Source: Sphingomonas jeddahensis (lineage in GTDB: Bacteria > Pseudomonadota > Alphaproteobacteria > Sphingomonadales > Sphingomonadaceae). Taken from it: DNA of 64,000 bases. The notes under the pieces are model-generated. The model did no database searches. It was not told where the DNA came from and was given only the letters and a program-made list of their open reading frames with translations. The stretch is from contig NZ_MPSB01000005.1 of assembly GCF_001981525.1 (NCBI RefSeq), forward strand, positions 124,001 to 188,000, written 5' to 3'. Positions 16,617 to 25,069 of this stretch are shown here, piece after piece; the stretch's first letter is position 1; each line of letters opens with the position of its first letter. A program made the position numbers and the translations under genes.

Positions 16617-17681
16617 TCACCTCACCCCCGTGTCGATCGTCACATCGGTGGAAAGCCCCGCGATCATCGCGCGCGGCGGAGTGCCGTCTATCGCGATCCG
16701 CACCGGCACGCGCTGCGTCACCTTCACCCAATTCCCGTTGGCATTCTGTGCCGGCAGCACCGAAAATTCGCTGCCCGTCCCCGCGCCGATCGACTGAACG
16801 TGCCCGTGAACGGTCACCCCGGGATAGGCGTCGAATTCCATTTCCGCCTTCTGGCCCACGCGCATGTGATTGAGGTCGGTCTCCTTGAAGTTCGCCTCCA
16901 CCCACACATTGTCGCTGACGACGAGGCTGAGCGCGGGCACGCCCGATGGCGTGATGTTGCCGACCTGAAGCCGGTTGGTCTGGCTGACGATGCCGTCGGC
17001 ACGCGCACGAACGACGGTGCGTTCGAGGTTCATGGCCGCCTGCGCGCGTTTGGCGAGCGCCACCTGGATCGCGGCCGGTCGTCCCGAGCCGCCGCCCGAG
17101 CCGACCTGCTGGCGCGCGCGTGCCGCCGCGGCCTCGCCGGCCGCGATCTTGGCCCTTGCCGCCGCCACTTCCTGAGTCGCTGCGTCGAGGCTGGCCTTGG
17201 TGGTGAAGCCGCGGCGCATCAATTCTTCCTGCCGCCGGTACGTGGCTTGCGCGAGTGTCAGTTCGGCACGCGCGCTTTCGATATCAGCGGCCGCGCTGCC
17301 GGTGTCGGTCGCCAGCGTCGCCACCGAGACGCGTGCGCTGGCGAGATCGGCGTCGGCCTGCGCCAGCGCGATGCGATATGGTTCAGGATCGATGCGGAAC
17401 AGCACGTCGCCCGCCTTCACGCGCTGGTTCTCGCGCACGTTCACCGCCACGATGCGCCCAGACACGTCCGGGCTCACCGATACCACGTCCTGCTGGACAT
17501 AGGCATTGTCGGTGGAGACGTAGCGGCCCGAGGTCAAATAGACATAAGCCGCCGCCGCCGCGATCAGCAGCGGTACGCCGAACATCAGCAACGGGCGCAG
17601 CCAGCGCCGCCGCTTGACCGGTGCCTCGATGGCGATCGCTTCCTCCGCGGCAAGCTCGCGCCTGGGATCAGCGTCAGCCAT
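16617..17681 (-). CDS. emrA: HlyD/EmrA family membrane fusion protein
   Basis: A 354-residue periplasmic adaptor. Residues 25-50 are the single membrane segment (LRPLLMFGVPLLIAAAAAYVY). YVSTDNAYVQQDVVSVSP then opens the biotinyl-lipoyl-like domain, followed by a helical hairpin region rich in alanine and arginine (residues about 110-210) and a beta-barrel ending with RVPVRIAID. It links the EmrB transporter to an outer-membrane channel. Its start overlaps the marR stop by 8 bases, so the three genes form marR-emrA-emrB. Confidence 0.9.
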   Translation of the reverse strand: MADADPRRELAAEEAIAIEAPVKRRRWLRPLLMFGVPLLIAAAAAYVYLTSGRYVSTDNAYVQQDVVSVSPDVSGRIVAVNVRENQRVKAGDVLFRIDPEPYRIALAQADADLASARVSVATLATDTGSAAADIESARAELTLAQATYRRQEELMRRGFTTKASLDAATQEVAAARAKIAAGEAAAARARQQVGSGGGSGRPAAIQVALAKRAQAAMNLERTVVRARADGIVSQTNRLQVGNITPSGVPALSLVVSDNVWVEANFKETDLNHMRVGQKAEMEFDAYPGVTVHGHVQSIGAGTGSEFSVLPAQNANGNWVKVTQRVPVRIAIDGTPPRAMIAGLSTDVTIDTGVR

Positions 17682-18117
17682 GGGCGGCCTCCTTCGGTAA
17701 AGCGGGATCGAGATTGTCGCGGATCCGGTTCAGCAGATCGGTCACCATCTTGGTCTGGGCTTCCGGAATACCCCGCAAGGCCTGCTCCATCAGCTCCGCC
17801 GCAGTGGCGTGAAGCTCTTCGAGCACGGGATGCGCCTTGTCGGTGAGGTATAATTGCCAGGCGCGCCGGTCCCTGGGATCGCGCCGTCGCTCGACCAGTC
17901 CGGCTTCCTCCATCCGATCGACCAGTCGGCAGAGCGTGATCGGCTCCACCTCAAGGAGGTCGGCGAGTCCGCCCTGGTTGATACCCTCATGCCGGCTGAT
18001 GCCGAGAAGCGCCTTCCACTGCGCGCGAGTCGCGCCATGCTGCCGCGCGCGCTCGTCGAAGCGCTTGCGCAGCAGGCGGGCGGTGTCGCTCAGCAGGAAT
18101 CCGAACGTGTCTGTCAT
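17674..18117 (-). CDS. MarR family transcriptional regulator of the emr operon
   Basis: A 147-residue winged-helix repressor starting MTDTFGFLLSDTARLLRKRF. The DNA-recognition part is EGINQGGLADLLEVEPITLCRLVDRMEEAGLVERR, followed by the wing RDPRDRRAWQLYLTDKA. It heads the marR-emrA-emrB operon and probably represses it, releasing on binding a phenolic or drug ligand. A palindromic candidate operator lies 45 bases upstream. The frame is open to 18243, but homology begins at 18117. Confidence 0.9.
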   Translation of the reverse strand: MTDTFGFLLSDTARLLRKRFDERARQHGATRAQWKALLGISRHEGINQGGLADLLEVEPITLCRLVDRMEEAGLVERRRDPRDRRAWQLYLTDKAHPVLEELHATAAELMEQALRGIPEAQTKMVTDLLNRIRDNLDPALPKEAAHG

Positions 18118-18161
18118 ATGCCGCCACATAATGAGCACGCTTATATAAAGGAAGCGCTGCC

Positions 18162-18188
18162 GCATGCATGTTGAACAATCGTGCATGC
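18162..18188. promoter_or_regulatory. Candidate MarR operator in the divergent marR / GFA region
   Basis: GCATGCA (18162-18168) and TGCATGC (18182-18188) are perfect inverted repeats with a 13-base spacer, and TTGAACAA (18171-18178) sits almost exactly at their centre. The site is 45 bases upstream of marR and 49 bases upstream of the GFA gene. The TTG-AA-CAA core fits the A/T-rich pseudo-palindromes bound by MarR proteins. A CTTTATATAA stretch on the marR side (18141-18150) could be a -10 region. Confidence 0.55.
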
Positions 18189-18236
18189 AGCGGAGGGCCC
18201 GGTGGCGCGTTGAACCTGCGGGAAGGAGCCGGGCGG

Positions 18237-18680
18237 ATGACAAGCATGACGGGCGGATGCCAATGTGGCCGGGTGCGCTACACCGCCGAGATCACCGACG
18301 ACGACGCCTATCTGTGCCATTGTCGCATGTGCCAGCGCGCAACCGGCGGGGTATCCATCGCGTACAAGAATGTGCCGGTCGACAAGCTGACTTGGGAGAG
18401 CGGGCCGGACTGGCACCGCTCCTCACCGATCGCGCACCGGCCGTTCTGCTCGGCATGCGGCACGCCGCTCGGCTTCGGGTTCATCGAAGATGGCGGGAAT
18501 ATTGACATCACCATCGGCAGCTTCGACGATCCGTGCCGCTTCAGACCCACGCAGCATTATGCCGTCGAGAGCATGCACGAGGCTTGGATCGACACGCGCG
18601 ACTTGCCACGCATGCGCAGCGAGGAGAATGAGAGCGTGACCAAACGCTGGATGGAAGCTTGTGGCAAAACTCCCGACTGA
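18237..18680 (+). CDS. GFA (DUF636) family zinc protein
   Basis: A 147-residue protein of the glutathione-dependent formaldehyde-activating (GFA) fold. Zinc cysteines are in GGCQCGRVRY, YLCHCRMCQRATG and FCSACGTPLGF, the usual CxC, CxxC, CxxCG pattern. Glutathione-formaldehyde activation has been shown for only a few members, so no substrate is assigned. The ATG at 18237 follows AAGGAG at good spacing. The 3' end overlaps the next gene by 20 bases. Divergent placement from marR may put it under the same operator. Confidence 0.85.
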   Translation: MTSMTGGCQCGRVRYTAEITDDDAYLCHCRMCQRATGGVSIAYKNVPVDKLTWESGPDWHRSSPIAHRPFCSACGTPLGFGFIEDGGNIDITIGSFDDPCRFRPTQHYAVESMHEAWIDTRDLPRMRSEENESVTKRWMEACGKTPD

Positions 18681-19434
18681 AACGCATCATTTCACCAGCT
18701 TCGACGGCACGAGGCTGGCCTGGCACGAGATCAGGCCGGAAACGGGAGAAGGGCGTCCGGTCGTCCTGATCCACGGCTATTTTTCGGACGCGAACACCAA
18801 CTGGATCCGCTACGGCCACGCGGACGCGATCGCTGCCAAGGGTTATCGCGTCATCATGCCGGACCTGCGCGCGCATGGTGAGAGCGACAAGCCGCACGAT
18901 CCCGCCGCTTACCCGCCCGATGCGCTGACGAAGGACGGTCACGCGCTGATCGCGCACCTCGGCCTCACCGACTACGATCTCGGCGGCTACTCGCTCGGGG
19001 CGCGAACCACCTCGCGGATGCTCGCGACCGGTGCCACGCCCAAGCGGGTGATCTTCTCCGGAATGGGTCTCGAAGGCCTCACCGGAGCCGAGCGTCGTGC
19101 TAACCATTTCCGCAACATCCTCACCAACCTCGGCAAGCACGAACGCGGCAGCCCCGCGTGGATGGCCGAAGCGTTCCTGAAGACGACCGGCGGAGATCCG
19201 GTGGCGTTGCTCGGCGTGATCGACACCTTTGTCTCAACGCCCCGCGATGTGGTTGCCGGTTTCACCCAGCCGACCTTGGTCGTGAACGGCGTGGATGACG
19301 ATGACAATGGGTCGGCAGCCGAACTCGCGGCAACCCTGCCGAACGCCACGCTGGTCGACATTCCCGGCAACCACATGAGCTGCGTCACCAAGCCGGAACT
19401 TGGCCAAGCCATCGCCGATTTCCTCGTGGCTTGA
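18661..19434 (+). CDS. Alpha/beta-fold hydrolase
   Basis: A 257-residue alpha/beta hydrolase. HGYFSD near residue 38 is the oxyanion HG motif, MPDLRAHGESDKP follows, the nucleophile elbow is GGYSLGAR with S111, NGVDDDD supplies an acid, and PGNHMSC the histidine. The overall pattern resembles small esterases, haloperoxidase-like or epoxide-hydrolase-like enzymes, but the substrate is not readable. It starts with GTG at 18661, inside the preceding GFA gene, indicating translational coupling; an independent role is also possible. Confidence 0.82.
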   Translation: MAKLPTETHHFTSFDGTRLAWHEIRPETGEGRPVVLIHGYFSDANTNWIRYGHADAIAAKGYRVIMPDLRAHGESDKPHDPAAYPPDALTKDGHALIAHLGLTDYDLGGYSLGARTTSRMLATGATPKRVIFSGMGLEGLTGAERRANHFRNILTNLGKHERGSPAWMAEAFLKTTGGDPVALLGVIDTFVSTPRDVVAGFTQPTLVVNGVDDDDNGSAAELAATLPNATLVDIPGNHMSCVTKPELGQAIADFLVA

Positions 19435-19492
19435 CCGGGTTGGTCCCGAGTTCCACTGTAACTTCATAACAAGACGCCAAAAAGGGAAGCTC

Positions 19493-21313
19493 ATGCTCCG
19501 CCACGTCACTTCGCTCGCCGCCCTGGCGGCGGCACTCGCCGCGCATCCCGCCTCCGCCCAGCAGTCCGCGCCTGCGCCCACCGTCGCGCAGGCCGACGCC
19601 TTTGTCGCCGCCGCCGAAAAGCAGCTCGCCGAGGAAAGCATCGAGGGTGCGCAGATCGCTTGGGTGAACGCCACCTACATCACCGACGATACCGATGCGC
19701 TCGCCGCCCGGTCGGGCGGGCGGTTCACCGAAATGCAGGTGAAGCTTGCGACCGAGGCCGCCCGCTACCGCGCGCTGCCCGGCCTCTCGGCCGACACCCG
19801 TCGCAAGCTCGACCTGCTGGTCGGCGGCATCACCTTGCCGGCCCCGACTCGCGCCGGTGCGGCGGAGGAGCTGTCGACGCTCTTCACGCGCATGGGTTCC
19901 AGCTACGGCAAGGGCCGCGGCACGCTGAACGGCCAGCCGATCAACGGATCGGACATCGAGGCAGCGATGGGGGAGGAGCGTGATCCCGCCAAGCTCAAGG
20001 AAATGTGGGTCAGCTGGCACGACAATGTCGGCGCGCCGATGCGCAACGATTATGTCGCCGCAACCAAGCTGACCAACGAAGGGGCGGTTGGGCTCGGCTT
20101 CAAGGATGCCGGCGCACTGTGGCGCTCGGGCTATGACATGAAGCCCGACGAATTCGCCGCGTTGACCGACAAGCTCTGGGGCGAGGTGGAGCCGCTTTAC
20201 CAGGCGCTGCACACCTATGTCCGCTGGAAGCTCAACGAAAAGTACGGCGATGCCGTCCAGGCGAAGACCGGCCCGATCCGCGCCGACCTGCTCGGCAACA
20301 TGTGGGCGCAGGAATGGGGCAACATCTACGACGTCGTCGCGCCGGCGGGCGCGGGCGACCTCGGCTATGACATCGGCGATCTGCTCAAGGCCAAGCAATA
20401 CGATCCCATAAAGATGGTGAAGGCGGGTGAGGGCTTCTATTCCTCGCTGGGGTTCGCGCCGCTGCCGGAGAGCTTCTGGAAGCGCTCGCAGATTGTGAAG
20501 CCGCAGGATCGCGAGGTGATCTGCCACGCGAGCGCTTGGAACGTCGACAATATCGATGATCTGCGTATCAAGATGTGCACCAAGGTGAATGCGGATGATT
20601 TCATCACCATCCACCACGAACTCGGCCACAATTACTATCAGCGCGCGTACAACCAGCAGCCGTTCCTCTACAAGAACGGCGCCAATGACGGTTTCCACGA
20701 GGCGATCGGCGATTTTGTCGCGCTGTCGATCACGCCGGATTATCTGGTGAAGATCAACCTGCTCGATCAGGCGAAGGTGCCGGCGGCGGACAAGGACATC
20801 GGCCTGCTGCTTCGCCAGGCGATGGACAAGGTCGCATTCCTGCCGTTCGGCCTGATGGTGGACAAATATCGCTGGCAGCTGTTCTCGGGCGAGATCCCCG
20901 CAGGCCAGATGCAGGCGGGCTGGGACAAGCTTCGCCTTCAATATCAGGGCATCGTGCCCCCGGTGACGCGTGACGAGACCAAGTTCGACGCCGGCGCCAA
21001 ATATCACGTTGCCGCGGGCGTGCCCTACACCCGCTACTTCCTGGCGCGCATCCTCCAGTTCCAGTTCTATGAGGCGGCGTGCAAGCAGGCCCGCTGGAAG
21101 GGGCCGCTCCACCGCTGCTCGTTCTTCGGCGACAAGGCGGTCGGCGCGAAGCTCGATGCGATGCTGAAGATGGGTCAATCGAAGCCCTGGCCAGACGCGC
21201 TTCAGGCGTTCACCGGCACGCGCGACATGTCGGGCAAGTCGATGGTCGCCTATTTCGCACCGCTCAAGACGTGGCTTGACCAGCAGAACAAGGGCAAGCC
21301 CAGCGGCTGGTGA
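19493..21313 (+). CDS. Secreted M2 family peptidyl-dipeptidase (angiotensin-converting-enzyme-like)
   Basis: A 606-residue zinc dipeptidyl carboxypeptidase with an N-terminal signal peptide (LAALAAALAAHPASA). The HExxH zinc motif is H375-E376-L-G-H379 in ITIHHELGHNYY, with the third ligand E403 in GFHEAIGDF. RWQLFSGEI and PYTRYFLA are further ACE-type blocks. It removes dipeptides from the C-terminus of peptides in the periplasm, probably in nutrient scavenging. The ATG follows AAAGGGAAG; a longer frame to 19400 reads back into the hydrolase gene and lacks family similarity. Confidence 0.92.
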   Translation: MLRHVTSLAALAAALAAHPASAQQSAPAPTVAQADAFVAAAEKQLAEESIEGAQIAWVNATYITDDTDALAARSGGRFTEMQVKLATEAARYRALPGLSADTRRKLDLLVGGITLPAPTRAGAAEELSTLFTRMGSSYGKGRGTLNGQPINGSDIEAAMGEERDPAKLKEMWVSWHDNVGAPMRNDYVAATKLTNEGAVGLGFKDAGALWRSGYDMKPDEFAALTDKLWGEVEPLYQALHTYVRWKLNEKYGDAVQAKTGPIRADLLGNMWAQEWGNIYDVVAPAGAGDLGYDIGDLLKAKQYDPIKMVKAGEGFYSSLGFAPLPESFWKRSQIVKPQDREVICHASAWNVDNIDDLRIKMCTKVNADDFITIHHELGHNYYQRAYNQQPFLYKNGANDGFHEAIGDFVALSITPDYLVKINLLDQAKVPAADKDIGLLLRQAMDKVAFLPFGLMVDKYRWQLFSGEIPAGQMQAGWDKLRLQYQGIVPPVTRDETKFDAGAKYHVAAGVPYTRYFLARILQFQFYEAACKQARWKGPLHRCSFFGDKAVGAKLDAMLKMGQSKPWPDALQAFTGTRDMSGKSMVAYFAPLKTWLDQQNKGKPSGW

Positions 21314-21346
21314 GCGGCTGGTGAGCGGCTGCGTCACATAGCCGAT

Positions 21347-21441
21347 CGTCATTCCCGCGAAGGCGGGAATCCATAGACGCCGATGCTGCGACCCATTCGG
21401 TAAGGCTGCGTATATGGATCCCCGCCTCCGCGGGGATGACG
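21347..21441. repeat. Paired inverted repeat, GTCATTCCCGCG type, copy 1
   Basis: CGTCATTCCCGCGAAGGCGGGAATCC opens the element and ATATGGATCCCCGCCTCCGCGGGGATGACG closes it about 95 bases later; each arm is also a hairpin (TTCCCGC/GCGGGAA). A second copy lies at 52887-52981 with the same ATAGACGC and ATATGGATC internal words. It lies between the M2 peptidase and a convergent gene. Confidence 0.85.
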
Positions 21442-21489
21442 AAATCGGGGTGGGTCAGTGGCGGCGCGACCGATCTGGTCGCGCCGCTC

Positions 21490-22035
21490 CTACTTTTCTT
21501 CCGGGATTATATTCTCGTCGGCGATGCCCGCCTCGAATGATTTCGATGCGTCCGTGCCATCGGGCATATGCGCCTTGGCCCCGGTGTCGGTCGGCTTGGC
21601 GGACCCTTCGTCCTTTGTCGTCGAATCGTCAGCCTTGGCCGCGTCCTTCTTCGGCGTTGAGCCGCGCAGCGACAGCAGCGCCGCCGTCGCCGCAGCGCCG
21701 ACCGCCGCCAGCCCGCCAGCGATCGCTGCTTTGTTCTTCCAGACCGGCGCCTTCTCCGCCTCCGCAGCCGCAGCGCTCTTCGGCTTGGCCGGCCGCTTCG
21801 GGGCTGGGGTAGCGCGCTTAGTCGAGCGCGGCTTGGGGGGGGCGGCCGGCTTCTTCGCTGGCGTCGCCGCGGCGGCTTCGCTCGCTGATGCCGCCGGCTT
21901 GCGGCGCGGCTTGCTCGCCGGCTTGTCGGCGGGCGTGCTGCTGGCCGACTTAGCGGTCGAGCTCTTGCGCGGCGCGCGGCGTGCCGGCGGCTTCGGCGCA
22001 GCGGCGGGCGTCGGCGTATCCTCGTTGTCGGCCAT
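21490..22035 (-). CDS. Lysine/alanine/proline-rich hypothetical protein with a membrane segment
   Basis: A 181-residue protein. Residues 1-95 are very rich in Lys, Ala, Pro and Arg with repeated KPAA/KPRR-like units that resemble histone H1 or AlgP-type tails. Then comes KNKAAIAGGLAAVGAAATAALLSL, one membrane segment, and an acidic, Ser/Thr-rich tail ending ADENIIPEEK. The start ATG has AAGGGGAG upstream. No enzyme domain is visible. It could bind DNA or envelope polymers through its basic N-terminus; this is inference only. Confidence 0.65.
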   Translation of the reverse strand: MADNEDTPTPAAAPKPPARRAPRKSSTAKSASSTPADKPASKPRRKPAASASEAAAATPAKKPAAPPKPRSTKRATPAPKRPAKPKSAAAAEAEKAPVWKNKAAIAGGLAAVGAAATAALLSLRGSTPKKDAAKADDSTTKDEGSAKPTDTGAKAHMPDGTDASKSFEAGIADENIIPEEK

Positions 22036-22112
22036 GATCTGCTCCCCTTTCACCAGTGAATGGGAAGCGTAACGCAGCGAGCCGACGAATCGTTTCCTCA
22101 GCGCAACATGCC

Positions 22113-23546
22113 TCAGCGGAAGGGGGGCTCGTTGAACGCGCGCAGCTTGCGGCTGTGCAGCTTCTGTCCTTCGCGGCGCAATTCCTCACACGTCTCGATG
22201 CCGATCCGCATATGTTCGGAAATTGCCCGCTCGTAGAAGCGGTTGGCCTGGCCGGGCAGCTTCAGCTCGCCATGCAGCGGCTTGTCCGACACGCACAGCA
22301 ACGTCCCATACGGTACGCGGAAGCGAAAGCCCTGCGCGGCGATCGTCGCGGATTCCATGTCGATCCCCACCGCGCGGGATAGAGAAAAGCGCAGCGCCGA
22401 CCGGCTGTAGCGCAATTCCCAGTTGCGATCGTCGGTGGTGACGATCGTGCCCGTGCGCAGCCGCCGCTTCAACTCCTCACCGGATTGTCCCGATACAGTC
22501 TCCGCCGCCCGAGCCAGCGCCTGCTGCACCTCGGCAATTGCTGGCACCGGAATCTCCGGCGGCAGCATGTCGTCCAGCACATGATCGTCGCGCAGATAAG
22601 CGTGCGCGAGCACATAATCGCCGATCCGCTGGGACGGCCGGAGCCCGCCGCAATGCCCGATCATCATCCACGCGTCGGGCCGAGTCACCGCGAGATGGTC
22701 GGTGATCGTCTTGGCATTTGACGGCCCGACACCGATGTTGACCAAGGTAATGCCGGAACGATCGGGCGCGACGAGGTGGTACGCCGGCATCTGCAACCGC
22801 CGCCACGCCGTATCGTCCAGGATCGCGGGATCGTCGCCGGGCTGAAACAAGACGCCGCCCGGCCCCGCCAGCGCGGTGAAGCGGCTGTCACCGCTGCCCA
22901 CCTGCGCTGCCCCCCAGCGCACGAACTCGTCGACGTACCGGTGATAGTTGGTGAACAGCACATAGCGCTGAACGTGCTCCGGCGACGTGCCGGTGTAATG
23001 GCGAAGCCGCGCCAGGCTGAAATCGGTGCGCAACCCGTCGAACAGCGCCAGCGGCCGCGTCCCGTCGATCGACGCCCATAGCCCGTCGGCGATCTCGTCG
23101 CCGATGTGAGCCAGCTCGGTTGCCGGGAAATGCCGCGCCAGCTCTGCCGCCGACACCTCGTCCAAGCTTAGCGCATGGCCCGCATCAAGCACATAAGGGA
23201 AGGGGATCTCGGTCGCGCCAGGCACTGCCTCGACCGTGACATCATAATCCTCGATCAGCAGCGTCAACTGCTCCACAAGATAATCAGCGAACAGCGCCGG
23301 TTTGGTAACAGAGATGCGATACTCGCCAGCCGTGACCAGCCGCCCAAAGGATCGCAACGGCGCCGGACGGCTCTCCCCGCCACCAAAGCGCAGGCGTATT
23401 TCAGGATATGCGAACGACCCATCGCGCCGCGTCTCGGCGGAAGGCGGCGTCCCTTCGGTCAGGTATAGGTTGAGCGCCGCCTGAAGGCGCGCCACCGCGC
23501 CGGTATAAAGCCGATCAAGCTCGGCAACGATGTCGTGAGCAGTCAT
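22113..23546 (-). CDS. amn: AMP nucleosidase
   Basis: A 477-residue AMP nucleosidase that hydrolyses AMP to adenine and ribose 5-phosphate. The N-terminal regulatory domain is followed by a phosphorylase-like catalytic domain: LVNIGVGPSNAKTITDHLAV near residue 270, MIGHCGGLRPSQRIGDYVLAHAY near 300, and AVGIDMESATIAAQGFRF near 395, where DMESA marks the nucleoside-binding acid residues. The length matches the E. coli enzyme. It is separated by 77 bases from the Lys/Ala-rich gene downstream on the same strand. Its role is to adjust purine pools, probably under phosphate control, which is not shown here. Confidence 0.93.
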   Translation of the reverse strand: MTAHDIVAELDRLYTGAVARLQAALNLYLTEGTPPSAETRRDGSFAYPEIRLRFGGGESRPAPLRSFGRLVTAGEYRISVTKPALFADYLVEQLTLLIEDYDVTVEAVPGATEIPFPYVLDAGHALSLDEVSAAELARHFPATELAHIGDEIADGLWASIDGTRPLALFDGLRTDFSLARLRHYTGTSPEHVQRYVLFTNYHRYVDEFVRWGAAQVGSGDSRFTALAGPGGVLFQPGDDPAILDDTAWRRLQMPAYHLVAPDRSGITLVNIGVGPSNAKTITDHLAVTRPDAWMMIGHCGGLRPSQRIGDYVLAHAYLRDDHVLDDMLPPEIPVPAIAEVQQALARAAETVSGQSGEELKRRLRTGTIVTTDDRNWELRYSRSALRFSLSRAVGIDMESATIAAQGFRFRVPYGTLLCVSDKPLHGELKLPGQANRFYERAISEHMRIGIETCEELRREGQKLHSRKLRAFNEPPFR

Positions 23547-23618
23547 CGCGGATGGTTACGCCGCGATGGTGACTCTGGCAAGTCGCCGCCCCGATCGGAA
23601 CCGGGGCGGCGCTTGTCC

Positions 23619-23882
23619 TCAATGCTTGGTTTTGTCCTTTGCAGAACCGCTGTTGGAGTTGCTGCTGCCCATTCGGGTTGCCGCGTAAGCAGCACCACCA
23701 ACGGCCGCGGCAACGCCGGCAACGATGCCGGCCGCTGCATAAGGCCGGCTTTTGGCTGCATCCATGGTCGCCGACGTCGCCGAGCTCACCCGTGCCTGCG
23801 CTCCGCTCGCGGCATTGCGCGCGCGGTCGGCCAGGCTGGAGTTGCTCTTGGAAGCATTGTTGGTCTGTGTGGCGGTGGTCAT
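23619..23882 (-). CDS. Small hypothetical protein with one membrane segment
   Basis: An 87-residue protein: a Ser/Ala/Asn-rich N-terminus, the segment YAAAGIVAGVAAAVGGAAYAATRMG as a likely membrane helix, and a Ser/Lys-rich tail ending SAKDKTKH. The layout resembles the ElaB/YqjD group of small anchored proteins but no clear homology could be established by reading. The start is preceded by AAGGAG (on the minus strand at about 23890). It lies upstream of amn and downstream of the peroxiredoxin, both on the same strand. Confidence 0.6.
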   Translation of the reverse strand: MTTATQTNNASKSNSSLADRARNAASGAQARVSSATSATMDAAKSRPYAAAGIVAGVAAAVGGAAYAATRMGSSNSNSGSAKDKTKH

Positions 23883-23923
23883 GGTGAACTCCTTGATTAC
23901 TCCGCGACCAACGCCCTTTTGCT

Positions 23924-24403
23924 TCAGAGGTTTCCGAGCAAGTGATCGGCCGAGCTCACCTTGAACTCGCCCGGGGCCTCGACGTTCAGCTGCTCCACGA
24001 CGCCATCATTGACGATCATCGAATAACGCTGGCTGCGCTTGCCCATGCCGAACTTGGAACCGTCCATCGTCAGCCCCAGCGCCTCGGCGAAATCGCCATT
24101 GCCATCCGCCAGCATGGTAACATCGCCGCCATTGGCCGACTTGGACCACGCGCCGAGCACAAATGCATCGTTGACGGAGGTGCAGGCGATCTCGTCGATC
24201 CCCTTAGCCTTCAGGTCAGCGCCCTTTTCCACGAAGCCTGGCAGGTGCTTGGCCGAACAGGTCGGCGTGAACGCGCCGGGCACCGCGAACAGCGCGACGC
24301 GGCGGCCTGCGAAATATTCCGCCGAATCGACCGCTTCGGGTCCGTTCTCGGTGGCCTTGACGAGGGTCGTCTTGGGCAGCTTGTCGCCGACGCTGATCGT
24401 CAT
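23924..24403 (-). CDS. Peroxiredoxin (Prx5 type)
   Basis: A 159-residue thiol peroxidase of the Prx5/redoxin type, reducing hydrogen and alkyl peroxides with thioredoxin or glutaredoxin. The peroxidatic cysteine is C49 in VPGAFTPTCSAKHLPGF, the defining motif; DEIACTSVNDAFV carries C74, and GKRSQRYSMIVNDG is the conserved arginine block. No C-terminal resolving cysteine is visible. The ATG at 24403 is preferred over a longer frame to 24451, as homology begins at MTISVGDKLP. Confidence 0.92.
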   Translation of the reverse strand: MTISVGDKLPKTTLVKATENGPEAVDSAEYFAGRRVALFAVPGAFTPTCSAKHLPGFVEKGADLKAKGIDEIACTSVNDAFVLGAWSKSANGGDVTMLADGNGDFAEALGLTMDGSKFGMGKRSQRYSMIVNDGVVEQLNVEAPGEFKVSSADHLLGNL

Positions 24404-24508
24404 TTCTGTGTCTCCTGCGCCACGGTTGGTGCGGCGGGCGTTACCTCGCAAGCGCGGCGGCCGTTTTCAAGCGTGACGATCCGGTCCGACGCAGCATAGA
24501 GCTAGCGC

Positions 24509-25069
24509 ATGGAAACAGCGACCTTTCTGACTGGCCAGTTCCTCCTCGCCATGCCCGGCATCGGCGATCCGCGCTTCGACCAGGCGGTGATCGCGGTGTG
24601 CGCGCATGATGAGAAAGGCGCGATCGGCATCGGCATCGGCGCGCAGGTTGCCGGGCTCGGCTTTCATGACGTGCTGGAGCAGGTGAAGATCGATCCGGGC
24701 GAGACGCCCAATGTGCCGATCCACTTCGGCGGTCCGGTGGAAACGCGCCGCGGCTTCGTGCTCCACTCGCGTGACTGGAGCGGGCAGGACACGATCGACG
24801 TCGCCGGCAAATGGTCGCTGTCGGGAACGCTTGACGCCCTGCGCGCGATCGCGGAGGGGAGGGGCCCCACACGCTGGCTGATCGCGCTGGGCTATGCCGG
24901 CTGGGCGGCGGGTCAGCTTGACGGCGAGATGACGCGCCACGGCTGGCTCAACGTCGCCGATGACGAAGGCATGTTGTTCGACACCGACACTGCCGAACGC
25001 TGGACCCGCGGCTTCACCGTTGCGGGGATTGATCCCAAGCTGCTGGGCAACGAGAGCGGTCATGCCTGA
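24509..25069 (+). CDS. yqgE: YqgE/AlgH family protein
   Basis: A 186-residue YqgE/AlgH protein. FLTGQFLLAMPGIGDPRF is the N-terminal signature, HFGGPVETRRGFVLHS the central one, and ALGYAGWAAGQLDGEM the last. The function of the family is not known; AlgH was first linked to alginate regulation in Pseudomonas. It is divergent from the peroxiredoxin with about 105 bases between starts. The next gene begins 8 bases before its stop. Confidence 0.92.
   Translation: METATFLTGQFLLAMPGIGDPRFDQAVIAVCAHDEKGAIGIGIGAQVAGLGFHDVLEQVKIDPGETPNVPIHFGGPVETRRGFVLHSRDWSGQDTIDVAGKWSLSGTLDALRAIAEGRGPTRWLIALGYAGWAAGQLDGEMTRHGWLNVADDEGMLFDTDTAERWTRGFTVAGIDPKLLGNESGHA

Noticed and set aside
19385..21352. 655-codon open frame opposite the M2 peptidase
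   Set aside because: Antisense shadow, rich in Arg, Leu and Val without motifs; the peptidase has a signal peptide and an intact HExxH motif.
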